The notes: a model not told the origin generated them from the sequence alone. A stretch of 64,000 bases of DNA from Deltaproteobacteria bacterium (GCA_018433085.1 JAHDRW010000028.1:68804-132803); one strand, 5' to 3'; positions 45,045-54,854 are shown, counted from the first letter of the stretch. Program-made: numbers and translations.

Positions 45045-47963
45045 TCACTTGAGCGTTATCTCTGCCCGGGAATTGCTTTTCCCCGGTTTCTCATCCGGGG
45101 AAAGGTTGTTTTTCTCCACCAGGTAGATCCGTGCCGGATCGATCAGCTGTATACCCGTGAGGCACGCCTTGACCCGCTGTGCCCGGCTCAGAGCCAGCAG
45201 CCTGAGGTCGCTGTCGGTCACCTCGATGTTTTCCCTGATGAGTTTCTCCATCTCGTGCGGCTCGAGAGACAGAGGCAGCCCGATGAAGTTCCGCGGTTTG
45301 GGGAACTCAGCCGCATCATAGGCCTTTTTGAGATAGCGTTCGTATTCCTCGGGGAGAATGGTTACATCGTCCAGGGTGCGGGCGCCCGCGATATTTCCGG
45401 CCACGGCCCTGAGCTTTTCGGCCTTGAGTTTCTTCTCGAACAGCGCGTCCGCAAGACCGGCCCGGTCTTTTTCCATATCGGCAAACCCCTGGATGTCGAT
45501 CTTGAGAGACGGCTTGTCCGTGAGGATCTTGACGAGGACACCGAGCCTCTCCTCCGCCCCCGGGGGAAGCACCGCCCTGCCGGGTTCGAACTCGATGACG
45601 CTCAGCTCGGACGCGCCCGGGTAGAGGGCATCGAGGAGAGAGAACGGTGATGTCGCCGCCTTGGAGATGGTGTTGATGATCATGGTGAGGATGATGCTCG
45701 CGACACTGAACTCGGGATCGTCGGTACGTCCCTTCACCGGCAGGTGCAGATCGATGAGCCCCTTCGGGTCCTTGAGCAGGGACACCGCGAGCTTGATCGG
45801 CAGATTGACGGCATCCTCGCTTTCCACGGAGCCGCCGAAGGTGAGCTGGTCGATGAGGACGTCGTTGCGCGCATTGAGCTCTTTTTTGTCGATGAGATAT
45901 TCGAGATCGAGCGAGAGCTTTCCCCGTTCTATGGCATAACCGAGATACCTCCCCGAATACGGGGTCAGGGCGCTCAGGTCCATGTCCTGAACATTCGTGT
46001 GGAGGTCGAGGAACACATCGTCCGTAAAGGGGTTGATCCTGCCGGTTATCTTCAGCGGCGTGCTGTAGTTGAGCTTTCCGGAAAAATTCAGGGCCGCCGG
46101 CTGAACCCGCTCCGACGAGAGACCGGTGACCGAACCCCAGATCTCACCCAGATCCGCCGAGAAGCTGGGCTTGACCGAGCGGTCGAGGAAGCTCACGTCT
46201 CCGTTATGCAGAGCCACCCGGGCGATCTTGATCTGTTCGAAGGTCTGTTCTCCGCCTTCCACCGGGGCCGTCCCGGTATCTTTTCCGGCCTGGAAGGCGT
46301 TTCTGATGTTCAGCGAGCCGTCTTTCTGGACGATGATCTGCGAGAACACGTCTTCGATGCGTACGCCGCCGATCTCGAGACTGCCCGGGTCGGACACGAG
46401 GCTGATATCGTCGAGGATCAGGGTCCGCCACTTGATGAAATCGTCGGCGTGCTTCTTGTCCACGGAGGCGAAATCCCCGACCCGGGCGCTGCCGGCAAAC
46501 GATGTCTTGAGCGTATTGTCCGGGGTTTCCCCCACGCTCACGTCACCCTCGGCGGAGAGGTGGCCGCGGGTCACCACAAGCTGCACCTTATCGGCGAAGT
46601 AGGGCTGCACCCAGCCGATCTCCAGCCCCTTTACGTCCATCCGGGCCCTGCATAGCAGGGGATTCAGCGACAGATGGGCCGCAGCGGAAACGGAGCCGGT
46701 GCCGTTGAGCCGCGAAGCGAGCCGGATGTTCCCCTGCGCGTCCGGCCGGGTGGAAAGTTCCCGGGCCTGGAGGTCCACCTCGCTCCACACGATCTTCGCT
46801 GGGTGGGTGTTGGATGCATCCGTGAACTCGACCGTGCCCTTGCTTATGCTGAAGGCATTCACATCCAGATTGAAGGTCTCCTCCGTGCGGGCCGGATCAT
46901 CCGGTTCCCGGCCGGCGACGGTTGCCCCCGGTACCGGATCCTCCCCGCCGGTCTGATCATTGTTTTTTCCGTGCGCGTCCCGGGAAAGCAGGGCCACCCA
47001 GTCGAGAGCGCCCGAGGCGTCCCTCCTGAGGTGGAGCCTGGGGGAATCGATCTTTACATCGGAGAGTATCACGGTCCTGTCCGACAGCCGGGAGGGTGCC
47101 AGGGTAACCCGGGCGTCGGGCAGGGTGACGAGCGGACGGCCCTTTGGATCGAGAACGGAAAGATCCTTCAGCGACAGGTCGCCCAGGACCACGATATCCG
47201 GCTTGCGGTTCCGGCTCTGGATATAGGATACCTTTCCTCTCAGGTCGAGTGAGCCCGACTGGACGACGATTTCGAGGTCGCGCGGGACATACCCCATGTA
47301 GAACGGAAGGGAAAGGCCTTTCAGGTCGATATCCAGCGAGGTTTCCAGGGAATCCGCAAAGGGCTTCGTCTGGCCGGTCAGGGAAAAGGCGGTGCCGTTT
47401 ACCACGGCGGCCAGGCTCGGCTGGACAAAGGTTTCCACGAACTCGTCGATGTTCGATACAAAGGGGATGCCCACGGTGATGTCCGTGGTCAGATGGCGGG
47501 TATCGGTAACCCGGTCCCTGAGCTCCAGGGAGCCGCCAATGACGCGGATGTTGCCCAGGGCAAATGAGAGCGGCTCTCCGGATGGGCCCGAGCCCCCGGA
47601 GAGATCGGAGAAGTTGTACTGGTTGGGTGCGGTGCGGGTGATGACGAGCGAAGGGTTTTCGAGGCGTATCTCCCGCGCGATGAGGGCCTTTCTGAAGAGC
47701 GACCTGATCTGGAAATTGACGAAGAGCTCGTCGAACGAGGCGACGGGAGCTTCTTCCCGGTTTTCCGAAACCGCGAACCCTTTCACCTTCACGGACAGTA
47801 CGAAGGGATTGATATCCATGTCCCTGATGGTCACTTCCCGGTGCGTCGCCCCGGCGAGGCGGTCCTGGGCGAGGGGCCTTAGGAAGACGGGAAGAATCAG
47901 AAAACCTGCGGCTGCATACCCAACGAAGAGAAGCACCAGAATAATCGAGACCTTTCTCCACAT
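45045..47963 (-). CDS. AsmA-like/DUF748 protein with C-terminal OmpA-like region
   Basis: The 972-residue protein starts with one membrane helix (VSIILVLLFVGYAAAGFLIL) and continues as a periplasmic repetitive beta protein of the AsmA/DUF748 type: HREVTIRDMDINPFVLSVKVKGFAVSE, RLENPSLVITRTAPNQYNF, IDSPRLHLRRDASGALDW, and many LSGxL-like repeats, the fold of bridge proteins carrying lipid to the outer membrane. Near the C-terminus a segment FEPGRAVLPPGAEERLGVL-(x)-IDIQGFADMEKD-(x)-LRLLALSRAQRV resembles the OmpA peptidoglycan-binding pattern. The combination suggests a wall-linked lipid bridge. Function is inferred from family only. Confidence 0.87.
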   Translation of the reverse strand: MWRKVSIILVLLFVGYAAAGFLILPVFLRPLAQDRLAGATHREVTIRDMDINPFVLSVKVKGFAVSENREEAPVASFDELFVNFQIRSLFRKALIAREIRLENPSLVITRTAPNQYNFSDLSGGSGPSGEPLSFALGNIRVIGGSLELRDRVTDTRHLTTDITVGIPFVSNIDEFVETFVQPSLAAVVNGTAFSLTGQTKPFADSLETSLDIDLKGLSLPFYMGYVPRDLEIVVQSGSLDLRGKVSYIQSRNRKPDIVVLGDLSLKDLSVLDPKGRPLVTLPDARVTLAPSRLSDRTVILSDVKIDSPRLHLRRDASGALDWVALLSRDAHGKNNDQTGGEDPVPGATVAGREPDDPARTEETFNLDVNAFSISKGTVEFTDASNTHPAKIVWSEVDLQARELSTRPDAQGNIRLASRLNGTGSVSAAAHLSLNPLLCRARMDVKGLEIGWVQPYFADKVQLVVTRGHLSAEGDVSVGETPDNTLKTSFAGSARVGDFASVDKKHADDFIKWRTLILDDISLVSDPGSLEIGGVRIEDVFSQIIVQKDGSLNIRNAFQAGKDTGTAPVEGGEQTFEQIKIARVALHNGDVSFLDRSVKPSFSADLGEIWGSVTGLSSERVQPAALNFSGKLNYSTPLKITGRINPFTDDVFLDLHTNVQDMDLSALTPYSGRYLGYAIERGKLSLDLEYLIDKKELNARNDVLIDQLTFGGSVESEDAVNLPIKLAVSLLKDPKGLIDLHLPVKGRTDDPEFSVASIILTMIINTISKAATSPFSLLDALYPGASELSVIEFEPGRAVLPPGAEERLGVLVKILTDKPSLKIDIQGFADMEKDRAGLADALFEKKLKAEKLRAVAGNIAGARTLDDVTILPEEYERYLKKAYDAAEFPKPRNFIGLPLSLEPHEMEKLIRENIEVTDSDLRLLALSRAQRVKACLTGIQLIDPARIYLVEKNNLSPDEKPGKSNSRAEITLK

Positions 47964-48281
47964 GATCGGCCACCGTCCGGAAACGACATTGAGAACCCAT
48001 CCTTAAGAACTAGGGCAGGGAGCGTGCTGAAGAACGACCATCCCTTTTAAAAAGCGCTGTAAGGATCAACTCTCTTAATAATTATACAGGTTCACCGGTA
48101 AAAAATGCAAGGAGGTTGTGGTAAAATATCCGGGGAACGCTTTTTTTTATATGGCAAAAAAGGTGGCTTTCAGCTGACATGGTTCCGGATAATTCATTAT
48201 GGTGCACGTGCTTGTAAAATGCAGGACCGTCCGGGGGCATACCCGCCGGAGACGAGAGATGGCTGTTTTAGAGGAGGGAAT

Positions 48282-48548
48282 ATGAAGCACGATATCCTGC
48301 TCATCAATCCGCAGGACAATGTCGGGGTGGCCCTGGACGATATTCCCCGGGGCGGAAAGGCTCGCATTTCCACCGGAGAGCGGGTGGAGGCGGTGGACGA
48401 CATCCCCTACAGCCACAAGATGGCGCTCGAAGACATCCGCGCAGGGGAGCCGGTGCGCAAATACGGCGAGGAAATCGGCCGCGCGCAGACGGATATCCCT
48501 CGGGGGAGCTGGGTCCATACCCACAATCTTAAGACCGGGGAGCAATGA
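48282..48548 (+). CDS. UxaA/SuyA-like small subunit (SAF domain)
   Basis: ATG at 48282 follows GAGGAGGGAAT. The 88-residue protein is a SAF domain alone: ILLINPQDNVGVALDDIPRGGKA, SHKMALEDIRAGEPVRKYGEEIGRAQTDIPRGSWVHTHNLKT. In the altronate dehydratase family this domain is at the N-terminus of UxaA; here it is a separate protein, as in sulfolactate lyase SuyA. The following large-subunit gene overlaps it by four bases (ATGA), so they are translated together. Confidence 0.88.
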   Translation: MKHDILLINPQDNVGVALDDIPRGGKARISTGERVEAVDDIPYSHKMALEDIRAGEPVRKYGEEIGRAQTDIPRGSWVHTHNLKTGEQ

Positions 48549-49714
48549 CCATGGCAGGGCATACCTTTAGAGGTTTTGTTCGTCCGGACGGCTCGGTGGG
48601 CATCAGAAACCATATCGCCGTAATCCCCACGGTCTCTTGCGCAGCCGGAGTAGCCGCGAACATCGCCCGGGCCGTCCCCCGGGCCGTGCCCCTGATGCAC
48701 GGGCACGGATGCGGAAGGGCGCTCGAGATAGCCATGCACCATCAGGTGCTGGCTGGCCTGGGCAGGAATCCCAACGTGGCGGCAGCGCTCGTGGTGGGGC
48801 TGGGGTGCGAAACCATTCAGGCCTCCGCGGTCGCGGGCGAGATCGCGAAGACCGGCAAGCCCTGTGAGTTTCTCGTCATTCAGGAGCAGGGCGGTTCCGG
48901 GAAGACCACGGAAAAAGGCATCGAAATCGTGAGACGCTTTCAGAAAGAAGCGCAGGCCCTACGATGCAGCGAATGTCCCATGAGCCGCATCGTGCTCGGG
49001 CTCGAATGCGGGGGCTCCGACGCCTTCTCGGGCATCACGGCCAACCCGGCCGTGGGCCTCGTCTCGGACTGGCTCGTCGGGTGCGGGGGAACCGTGGTCC
49101 TCACCGAGACCACCGAGATGATCGGCACTGAGCACATCCTCTCGCGCAGAGCGGCGAGTCCTGAGGTAGCCGCCCGGGTTGAACAAATCATCTCCCAGGC
49201 GCGCAGGCGCACCCACGATATCCTTGGGCCGCTCGCCTCGTGCGTCATTGCGCCCGGCAACATGGACGGGGGCCTGAGCTCCATCCGCGAGAAGTCCCTG
49301 GGCTGCATCGTCAAGGGGGGCGGCACGACTGTCACCCAGGTGGTGGACTACGGGCAGGCGCCGGCGAAGAAGGGGCTGGTGATCATGGATGGGCCAGGGT
49401 ACGACATGGAGTCTCTGGCAGGGCTCGCTGCCGCGGGCTGCCAGCTCATCGTATTCACCACGGGACGCGGCACCCCGGCGGGTTTTCCGCTGGTGCCCGT
49501 GATCAAGGTCGCGAGCACCGGCAGGCTCTACGATCTCATGGAAGACGACATGGACATCAACGCGGGCGGGGTACTCGAAGGCGGGAGCCTTGAAGACATC
49601 GCCCACGACCTGAAGACGTTCGCAATGACGGTGATGAACGGCGAGCGGACCAGGGCGGAAAGGAACGATCAGAACGGCGTTCTCTGTATCGCCGCCATGA
49701 CCCCGGCCTTTTAG
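48545..49714 (+). CDS. UxaA/SuyB-like lyase large subunit
   Basis: The 389-residue protein overlaps the SAF gene by ATGA. It matches the C-terminal catalytic region of the altronate/galactarate dehydratase family: FRGFVRPDGSVGIRNHIAVIPTVSC, MHGHGCGRA, LGLECGGSDAFSGITANPAVGLVSDWLV, ETTEMIGTEHIL, NMDGGLSSIREKSLGCIVKGG, and the Cys/His-rich pockets that bind Fe. Relatives dehydrate sugar acids or cleave (R)-sulfolactate. Which acid is used here cannot be told; no sugar or sulfonate genes are adjacent. A second in-frame ATG (48551) is also possible. Confidence 0.88.
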   Translation: MTMAGHTFRGFVRPDGSVGIRNHIAVIPTVSCAAGVAANIARAVPRAVPLMHGHGCGRALEIAMHHQVLAGLGRNPNVAAALVVGLGCETIQASAVAGEIAKTGKPCEFLVIQEQGGSGKTTEKGIEIVRRFQKEAQALRCSECPMSRIVLGLECGGSDAFSGITANPAVGLVSDWLVGCGGTVVLTETTEMIGTEHILSRRAASPEVAARVEQIISQARRRTHDILGPLASCVIAPGNMDGGLSSIREKSLGCIVKGGGTTVTQVVDYGQAPAKKGLVIMDGPGYDMESLAGLAAAGCQLIVFTTGRGTPAGFPLVPVIKVASTGRLYDLMEDDMDINAGGVLEGGSLEDIAHDLKTFAMTVMNGERTRAERNDQNGVLCIAAMTPAF

Positions 49715-50060
49715 CCTCTTCATTGATGAAGGGAGGCGATGGCGCGGTGTTCTGTAACCCCCTCTACGTTCCCCCGCCCGGTGCAGTCCTCGTGCGGCCG
49801 CGGCAGTATGCGTGCTCCACCGGCTCAGGAGCCGTAACGCGAGCCTCTCAAGTCCTGTGCCTGTTCCCGGCCGGCACGTGACCTCAGCCTGATAAGGCCT
49901 TTTGATTCCCGCAGGAGTGCGGGGAAAAGGGGACTTGCGTAGCATATGCCAATGGACGAGGGAACTTGCGCCCATATGCCCATGGATGTATAGTGGATGG
50001 TAGATGCCGGGAGTATTCCCGGGTGCGGGCAAGAGGACGCCTTTTAGAAATGGGGTGGAT
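49715..50060. other. gap with tandem 30-bp repeat upstream of the citrate synthase gene
   Basis: A short stem-loop (CCTC and GAGG arms around TTCATTGATGAA) follows the lyase gene at about 49714-49738. Further right, an imperfect tandem repeat of about 30 bp occurs at 49929-49988. The rest is GC-rich with no credible gene. Confidence 0.5.
49929..49988. repeat. imperfect 30-bp tandem repeat
   Basis: Two adjacent copies share ACTTGCG, CATATGCC and ATGGA in the same order, with a few differences. They end about 70 bp before the citrate synthase start, a place where regulator binding sites commonly lie. Confidence 0.6.
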
Positions 50061-51446
50061 ATGAAGAATATTTTGAGCAAGATAGACGCGCTGGCGCGTT
50101 ATCATAACGAGGTCTCTCCGGATCTGGTAAAGACCAAGGATATCAAGCTGGGCCTGAGAAACTTCGACGGATCGGGGGTCGTGGCGGGGATCACCTCCAA
50201 GGGCGAGGTGCTCGGCTATGAGCGGGTGCCCGACAAGCGCGGGGGAGGGTACGTGGTGAAACCCATCCACGGCAGGCTCCTCTACTGCGGGTACGACGCC
50301 ATCGAGTTGGCCCGGAGGATCCAGGCCGAGGACCGGTTCGGGTTCGAGGAAGTGGCGTATCTCCTGCTCACCGGGGAGCTTCCCAACGTCGAGGACCTGG
50401 ACCACTTCGCCAGACTGATGGCAAAGAAGAGGTCTCTCACCCGGCTCGAGCGGGGCATACTCATGCAGGAGGCCCAGAACGACAACCAGATGTTCGCCCT
50501 GCACGCGGTCATCTCGCACCTGAGCAGGTGCGACCCCAACCCCGTGTCCATCCATATCGGCGACGTGATCGAGACCTGTATCTCGCTGATCGCCAAGTTC
50601 TCGACCGTGGTGGCCTACAACTACCGAGTCTCGCGCTACCGCAGCGGGTCGGATCTGATCATGCTCCAGCCCGATCCCGATCTGTCCATGGCAGAGAACT
50701 TTCTCTATCTCCTCAGAGGGCAGAGGCCCACCAGGAAAGAGGCCCTTCTGTTCGACCTGGCATTGATGCTCCACGCCGAGCACGGTGGAGGGAACAACTC
50801 TACCTTTGCGGTGCGCACGGTCTCGTCCAGCGGCGCCAACACCTACATGGCCATCTGCTCGGGCATCGCCTCCTTGAGCGGCCATCTCCACGGGGGTGCC
50901 AACGAGGCGGTCATGATGATGATGCGGGACATCCGCAAAAACGTGAAGGACTGGGAGAGCCGAAAAGAGGTGCGCCGCTATCTCACCCGGATTCTTGAAG
51001 GAAAGGCCCACGACGGCGCAGGCAAGATCTACGGCATGGGACACGCCGTCTACACCCTCTCGGACCCCAGGTGCACGATCCTGAAGGAAAAGGCCGAGGC
51101 GATCGCAATCAGGAAGGAGCAGATCCAGGAGCTCAGGCTCATGGATCTCGTTGCAGAACTCGCATCCGAGCTCCTCTACGAGCGTAAGGGCCAGGTCGTG
51201 TCCCCCAACGTGGATTTTTACTCGGGCTTCGTCTACAAGATACTCGGTATCCCCATCGACCTCTTCACCCCCATCTTTGCCATGGCCAGGGTCGTGGGCT
51301 GGTCCGCCCACCGGATCGAGCAGATCATTCAGGCAAAGATCATCCGGCCTGCGTACGTGACCTCCCTGCCCGGAGAAAACCATTATGTGCCCCTCAACGA
51401 GCGGAAACGGACGGACGACCCGGAGGACGTGCAGGCCTCGGGATAA
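50061..51446 (+). CDS. Citrate synthase family protein
   Basis: ATG at 50061 follows GGGGTGG; an earlier in-frame start at 50004 is rejected. The 461-residue protein has the catalytic triad of the family: His in LHAEHGGGNNS, His in GHLHGGANE, and Asp in NVDFYSGFVY, plus GKIYGMGHAVYTLSDPR. It condenses acetyl- or acyl-CoA with oxaloacetate to citrate or methylcitrate. The N-terminal part (FDGSGVVAGITSKGEVLGYERV, LLYCGYDAIELARR) fits type II-like enzymes with long N-terminal domains. The protein may be a citrate or 2-methylcitrate synthase; sequence alone cannot tell. A hairpin (GCAGGCC/GGCCTGC) spans its stop codon. Confidence 0.93.
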   Translation: MKNILSKIDALARYHNEVSPDLVKTKDIKLGLRNFDGSGVVAGITSKGEVLGYERVPDKRGGGYVVKPIHGRLLYCGYDAIELARRIQAEDRFGFEEVAYLLLTGELPNVEDLDHFARLMAKKRSLTRLERGILMQEAQNDNQMFALHAVISHLSRCDPNPVSIHIGDVIETCISLIAKFSTVVAYNYRVSRYRSGSDLIMLQPDPDLSMAENFLYLLRGQRPTRKEALLFDLALMLHAEHGGGNNSTFAVRTVSSSGANTYMAICSGIASLSGHLHGGANEAVMMMMRDIRKNVKDWESRKEVRRYLTRILEGKAHDGAGKIYGMGHAVYTLSDPRCTILKEKAEAIAIRKEQIQELRLMDLVAELASELLYERKGQVVSPNVDFYSGFVYKILGIPIDLFTPIFAMARVVGWSAHRIEQIIQAKIIRPAYVTSLPGENHYVPLNERKRTDDPEDVQASG

Positions 51447-51455
51447 AGGGCCTGC
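51431..51455 (+). terminator. hairpin across the citrate synthase stop codon
   Basis: GCAGGCC and GGCCTGC form a 7-bp stem spanning the TAA stop. No T tract follows, so it may stabilise the 3' end rather than terminate. Confidence 0.4.
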
Positions 51456-51467
51456 CCGGATTGGCGA

Positions 51468-51496
51468 TTGACAGGAGGGTGTCGCCTTTTTATAGT
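51468..51496 (+). promoter_or_regulatory. sigma-70-type promoter of the helicase gene
   Basis: TTGACA at 51468-51473 and TATAGT at 51491-51496 are separated by exactly 17 bases. It is the best promoter match in the window. Transcription would begin near 51503, leaving a leader of about 200 bases before the helicase ATG at 51703. Confidence 0.65.
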
Positions 51497-51702
51497 CTTT
51501 CAGGCAGAGAGACACCCGGCTGCGCGGCGTATGAGACCATCAGCGGTTCTCCTTTTCGCGGGATACGAGGCGAGGAGAGGGGAGAGCGGATTCCTGAAAA
51601 TTCCGCAATCCCGGACAGGACGGGTGTCTTGTCGATGCTGTCCGGGCGGGCCGCGAGGGGCTCGCCGTAAGATTACCTTAAAAGAAAGGCGGCCAGGCAT
51701 AT

Positions 51703-54138
51703 ATGGCACATCTGACACTCTCGGAATGGCTCACCCGGGCTGAGAACAATCCCCGGTTCATGGAAAACGTCACCGCGGTCAGGCACCTGCCGGCAAGGGA
51801 CGCGGTGCTCGCGCCGTACCCCGCCTGGGTGGACGGGAGGATCCGCGCCGTTCTGGACAGGCGCGGCTTTAAGAGCCTCTACAGCCACCAGGCCCGGGCC
51901 GTGGAGCTCGTCCGCCAGGGGCGTGACGTGGTGCTCGTGACCCCGACCGCGAGCGGCAAGACCCTGTGCTACAATCTGCCCGTGCTCCAGAAGATCCTGG
52001 AAAACGGCGAAAACCGCGCCCTGTATCTGTTTCCCACCAAGGCCCTCGCCCAGGACCAGATGCACGAGATCCACGGTCTCATCACGGACCTGAAGGCGGA
52101 CATCCGTACCTTCACCTATGACGGCGACACGCCCGACGACGCCCGCCAGGCCATCCGGAAGCAGGGCCACGTGGTCATCACCAACCCGGACATGCTCCAC
52201 GCCGGGATTATGCCCCACCACACCAAGTGGCAGAAGCTTTTTTCCAACCTGGCCTACGTGGTCATCGACGAGCTGCACGTCTACCGGGGGGTCTTCGGCA
52301 GCCACCTGACCAACGTGATCAGGCGGCTGAAGCGGATCTGCCGGTTCTACGGCGTTGACCCGGTGTTCATCTGCTGCTCGGCCACGGTAGCCAACCCAGG
52401 GGAGCACGCACAGCGGCTGCTGGGAAAAGAGGTCGAGCTCATCGACGAGAGCGGGGCGCCGACCTCGGCCAAGACCTTCATGCTCTACAACCCGCCCATC
52501 GTGAACCGGGAGCTGGGCATCCGCCAGTCCGCGCTCACCCCGGCCCGGACCATCGCGGGCGAGCTCATAGGCAACGGCATCCAGACCATTGTATTCACCA
52601 CGAGCAGGCTCACCGTGGAGGTGCTCACCAAGTATCTCAAGGACCAGTTCAAGAACGGCAGGCCCGTGGACGACCACTTTGTCACCGGATACCGGGGCGG
52701 CTACCTCCCGAAGCTCAGGCGAAGGATCGAAAAGGGCCTGCGCGACCGCGAGGTCATGGGCGTGGTGAGCACCAGCGCCCTGGAGCTGGGGATCGACATC
52801 GGAGACCTGGAGGCGTGCGTCATCACGGGCTACCCTGGCTCCATCGCCAGCACCTGGCAGCAGGCGGGCAGGGCGGGGCGCCGCAGCGGGCAGAGCCTCG
52901 CGGTGCTTGTCGCCCGGAGCACGCCTATGGACCAGTTCATGGTGGAGAACACCGACTACTTCTTCTCCCGCTCGCCCGAGCACTGCCGGGTCAACCCGGA
53001 CAACCTCCTGATCCTGCTGCACCACATCAAGAGCGCGGCCTTCGAGCTTCCCTTCGAGAAGGGGGAGAGTTTCGGGGAGGAGGACCTCGAAGAGTTCTTA
53101 AGCTACCTGGAGGAGAAGGGGGTGCTCCACCGGGTGGACGACCGCTGGCACTGGGCCGCCGAGAGCTACCCCGCCGACGAGGTGTCTCTCAGAACCGTCG
53201 ATCCGGAGAACGTGGTGGTGGTCGACACCACGGACGCCTCATCCCACAGGATCATCGCCGAGGTGGACTGGGACAGCGCCTTCACCACGGTGCACGACGG
53301 GGCCATCTACATGGTGGAGTCGCAGCAGTATCACGTGGACAAGCTCGACCTCGAGCGCAGGAAGGCCTATGTGCACAAGGTCGACTCCGACTACTACACC
53401 GACGCCATGACGTATACCAGCGTCCGGGTCCTGGACGAGTTCGGCGTGAAGCACGCGGGAAACATCATCGTGGAGAACGGCGAGGTGCAGGTGGTCCGCA
53501 AGGTGGTGGGCTTCAAGAAGATCAAGTTCTACACCTCGGAGAACGTGGGCTACGGCGAGGTGAACCTGCCCGAGCGGCAGATGCACACCACGAGCTACTG
53601 GTTCACCGTCCCCTGGGATTCTCTCTCCACCCTGGGTTTCCGGAGGGAGGAGATCATCGACGGCCTCATGGGCCTGGCCTATACGCTCCACCACCTGGCC
53701 GCCATCATGCTCATGGCCGACACCCGTGACATCGACCGCTGCATCGGGGACAAGAGCGGGCAGTGGTACGTGCGCCACGGCAGGGACCGCAGGGTCATCA
53801 CCGACCTGCCCGCGGGTGGCGCGGCAGAAGGAGCGGTCATGGTGGACGCCTACGATCCCACGGTGTTCATCTTCGACGCCTATCCGGGGGGCGTGGGATT
53901 CTCGGAACTGCTCTTCGAGCAGCACGCGACCCTGCTCAACCTGGCAAAAGGGCTTATCGCCTCCTGCGTGTGCGAGCATGGCTGCCCCATGTGCGTGGGA
54001 CCGGTCCTGGAGGTGGGTCCCTCCGCGAAGAAGGCGGCCCTGGCCATCATCGAGCTGATCGAGAGCTCCTCTTCCCAATCGGGGACGGGTTCACATTCCG
54101 GCGACCTGAGCAGCCGCCCGATCCCTCGAGCCACATGA
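51703..54138 (+). CDS. MrfA-like DEAD/DEAH helicase with C-terminal Cys cluster (DUF1998)
   Basis: The 811-residue protein has superfamily 2 motifs: Q-like YSHQARAVELV, motif I TPTASGKTLCYNLPV, Ia FPTKALAQDQ, II VVIDELHVYRG (DELH), III SATVANP, IV-V STSALELGIDIGDL, VI QQAGRAGRRSGQS. The C-terminal part carries DAYPGGVGFSELL and four Cys in CVCEHGCPMCVG, the metal-binding DUF1998 type seen in MrfA, a DNA-repair helicase. The last 20 residues (from about 790) are encoded by a REP-like repeat at 54075-54099 and following sequence, so the true tail may differ from family length. The promoter is at 51468-51496. Confidence 0.92.
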   Translation: MAHLTLSEWLTRAENNPRFMENVTAVRHLPARDAVLAPYPAWVDGRIRAVLDRRGFKSLYSHQARAVELVRQGRDVVLVTPTASGKTLCYNLPVLQKILENGENRALYLFPTKALAQDQMHEIHGLITDLKADIRTFTYDGDTPDDARQAIRKQGHVVITNPDMLHAGIMPHHTKWQKLFSNLAYVVIDELHVYRGVFGSHLTNVIRRLKRICRFYGVDPVFICCSATVANPGEHAQRLLGKEVELIDESGAPTSAKTFMLYNPPIVNRELGIRQSALTPARTIAGELIGNGIQTIVFTTSRLTVEVLTKYLKDQFKNGRPVDDHFVTGYRGGYLPKLRRRIEKGLRDREVMGVVSTSALELGIDIGDLEACVITGYPGSIASTWQQAGRAGRRSGQSLAVLVARSTPMDQFMVENTDYFFSRSPEHCRVNPDNLLILLHHIKSAAFELPFEKGESFGEEDLEEFLSYLEEKGVLHRVDDRWHWAAESYPADEVSLRTVDPENVVVVDTTDASSHRIIAEVDWDSAFTTVHDGAIYMVESQQYHVDKLDLERRKAYVHKVDSDYYTDAMTYTSVRVLDEFGVKHAGNIIVENGEVQVVRKVVGFKKIKFYTSENVGYGEVNLPERQMHTTSYWFTVPWDSLSTLGFRREEIIDGLMGLAYTLHHLAAIMLMADTRDIDRCIGDKSGQWYVRHGRDRRVITDLPAGGAAEGAVMVDAYDPTVFIFDAYPGGVGFSELLFEQHATLLNLAKGLIASCVCEHGCPMCVGPVLEVGPSAKKAALAIIELIESSSSQSGTGSHSGDLSSRPIPRAT
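54075..54099. repeat. REP-like element family B, copy 3, inside the helicase 3' end
   Basis: CAATCGGGGACGGGTTCACA is the family B core. It lies within the last 64 bases of the helicase reading frame, so its insertion changed the C-terminal sequence. Confidence 0.6.
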
Positions 54139-54212
54139 AAGCGACGCCTGCATGCGCCTATACGGGAAGGTGGTTTCGTGCGGAAGTTTGGGGGGGGCGG
54201 GGAGGCGGCCCC

Positions 54213-54854
54213 TTAGAGACGCCCCTCGAACTCTCTCAGGAAGCGGTTGAAGAATTCCTCCATAAAGGCATGGCGCTCCTGTGCCATGTGCCTGCCCTCC
54301 GGGGTGAGCATCCGGTCCTTGATCTTGGAGAGTTTGACCATGTACTCCCGGTAGCCGGTATCGTCTCTGCTGTAGGGCTTTGCCAAGAGCGGGTCCATGT
54401 CCGGGTTGTGGAGCACCGCACCCACCTCGCCTGCAAAGAGATAGGCCCGGGCGATGCCCACCGCGCCGATGGCGTCGAGCTTGTCGGCATCGAAGAGAAC
54501 CTTCGCCTCCAGGGTCTGGGGATGGTGGCTGTTGCGGTACCGGTGAGAGATGATGCAGTGGATGATGTTCTCTTTCTTTTCCGGTGGTATGGGATACTTC
54601 TCCAGGATCTCGCCCGCGATGCGGGCGCCCAGCTCGGCGTGGCAGAGCGAGCCCTTGGAGGTGTCCTGGATCGCCCTGCCGATGTCGTGCAGATAGGCGG
54701 CGATGGCGAGTACCTCCAGGTTCGCGCCCTCGACACGGCCGATGTGCATGCACAGACGGTACACCCGTTCGGTATGCTCCCAGTCGTGGCTGTATTTTGC
54801 ATCGGCAAAATGGTTCCGGGCAAAGTCCCGGATGGATTCAATGGTGTCGTGCAT
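54213..54854 (-). CDS. HD-domain phosphohydrolase
   Basis: ATG at 54854 is preferred; GTG at 54872 is an alternative. About 213 residues carry the HD signature: YSHDWEHTERVYRL (His), YLHDIGRAI (HD), ISHRYR (His), and KVLFDADKLDAIGA (Asp). This resembles YedJ-type and (p)ppGpp/nucleotide HD hydrolases. Metal-dependent phosphohydrolase activity is likely; the substrate is not known. It converges on the helicase. Confidence 0.9.
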   Translation of the reverse strand: MHDTIESIRDFARNHFADAKYSHDWEHTERVYRLCMHIGRVEGANLEVLAIAAYLHDIGRAIQDTSKGSLCHAELGARIAGEILEKYPIPPEKKENIIHCIISHRYRNSHHPQTLEAKVLFDADKLDAIGAVGIARAYLFAGEVGAVLHNPDMDPLLAKPYSRDDTGYREYMVKLSKIKDRMLTPEGRHMAQERHAFMEEFFNRFLREFEGRL

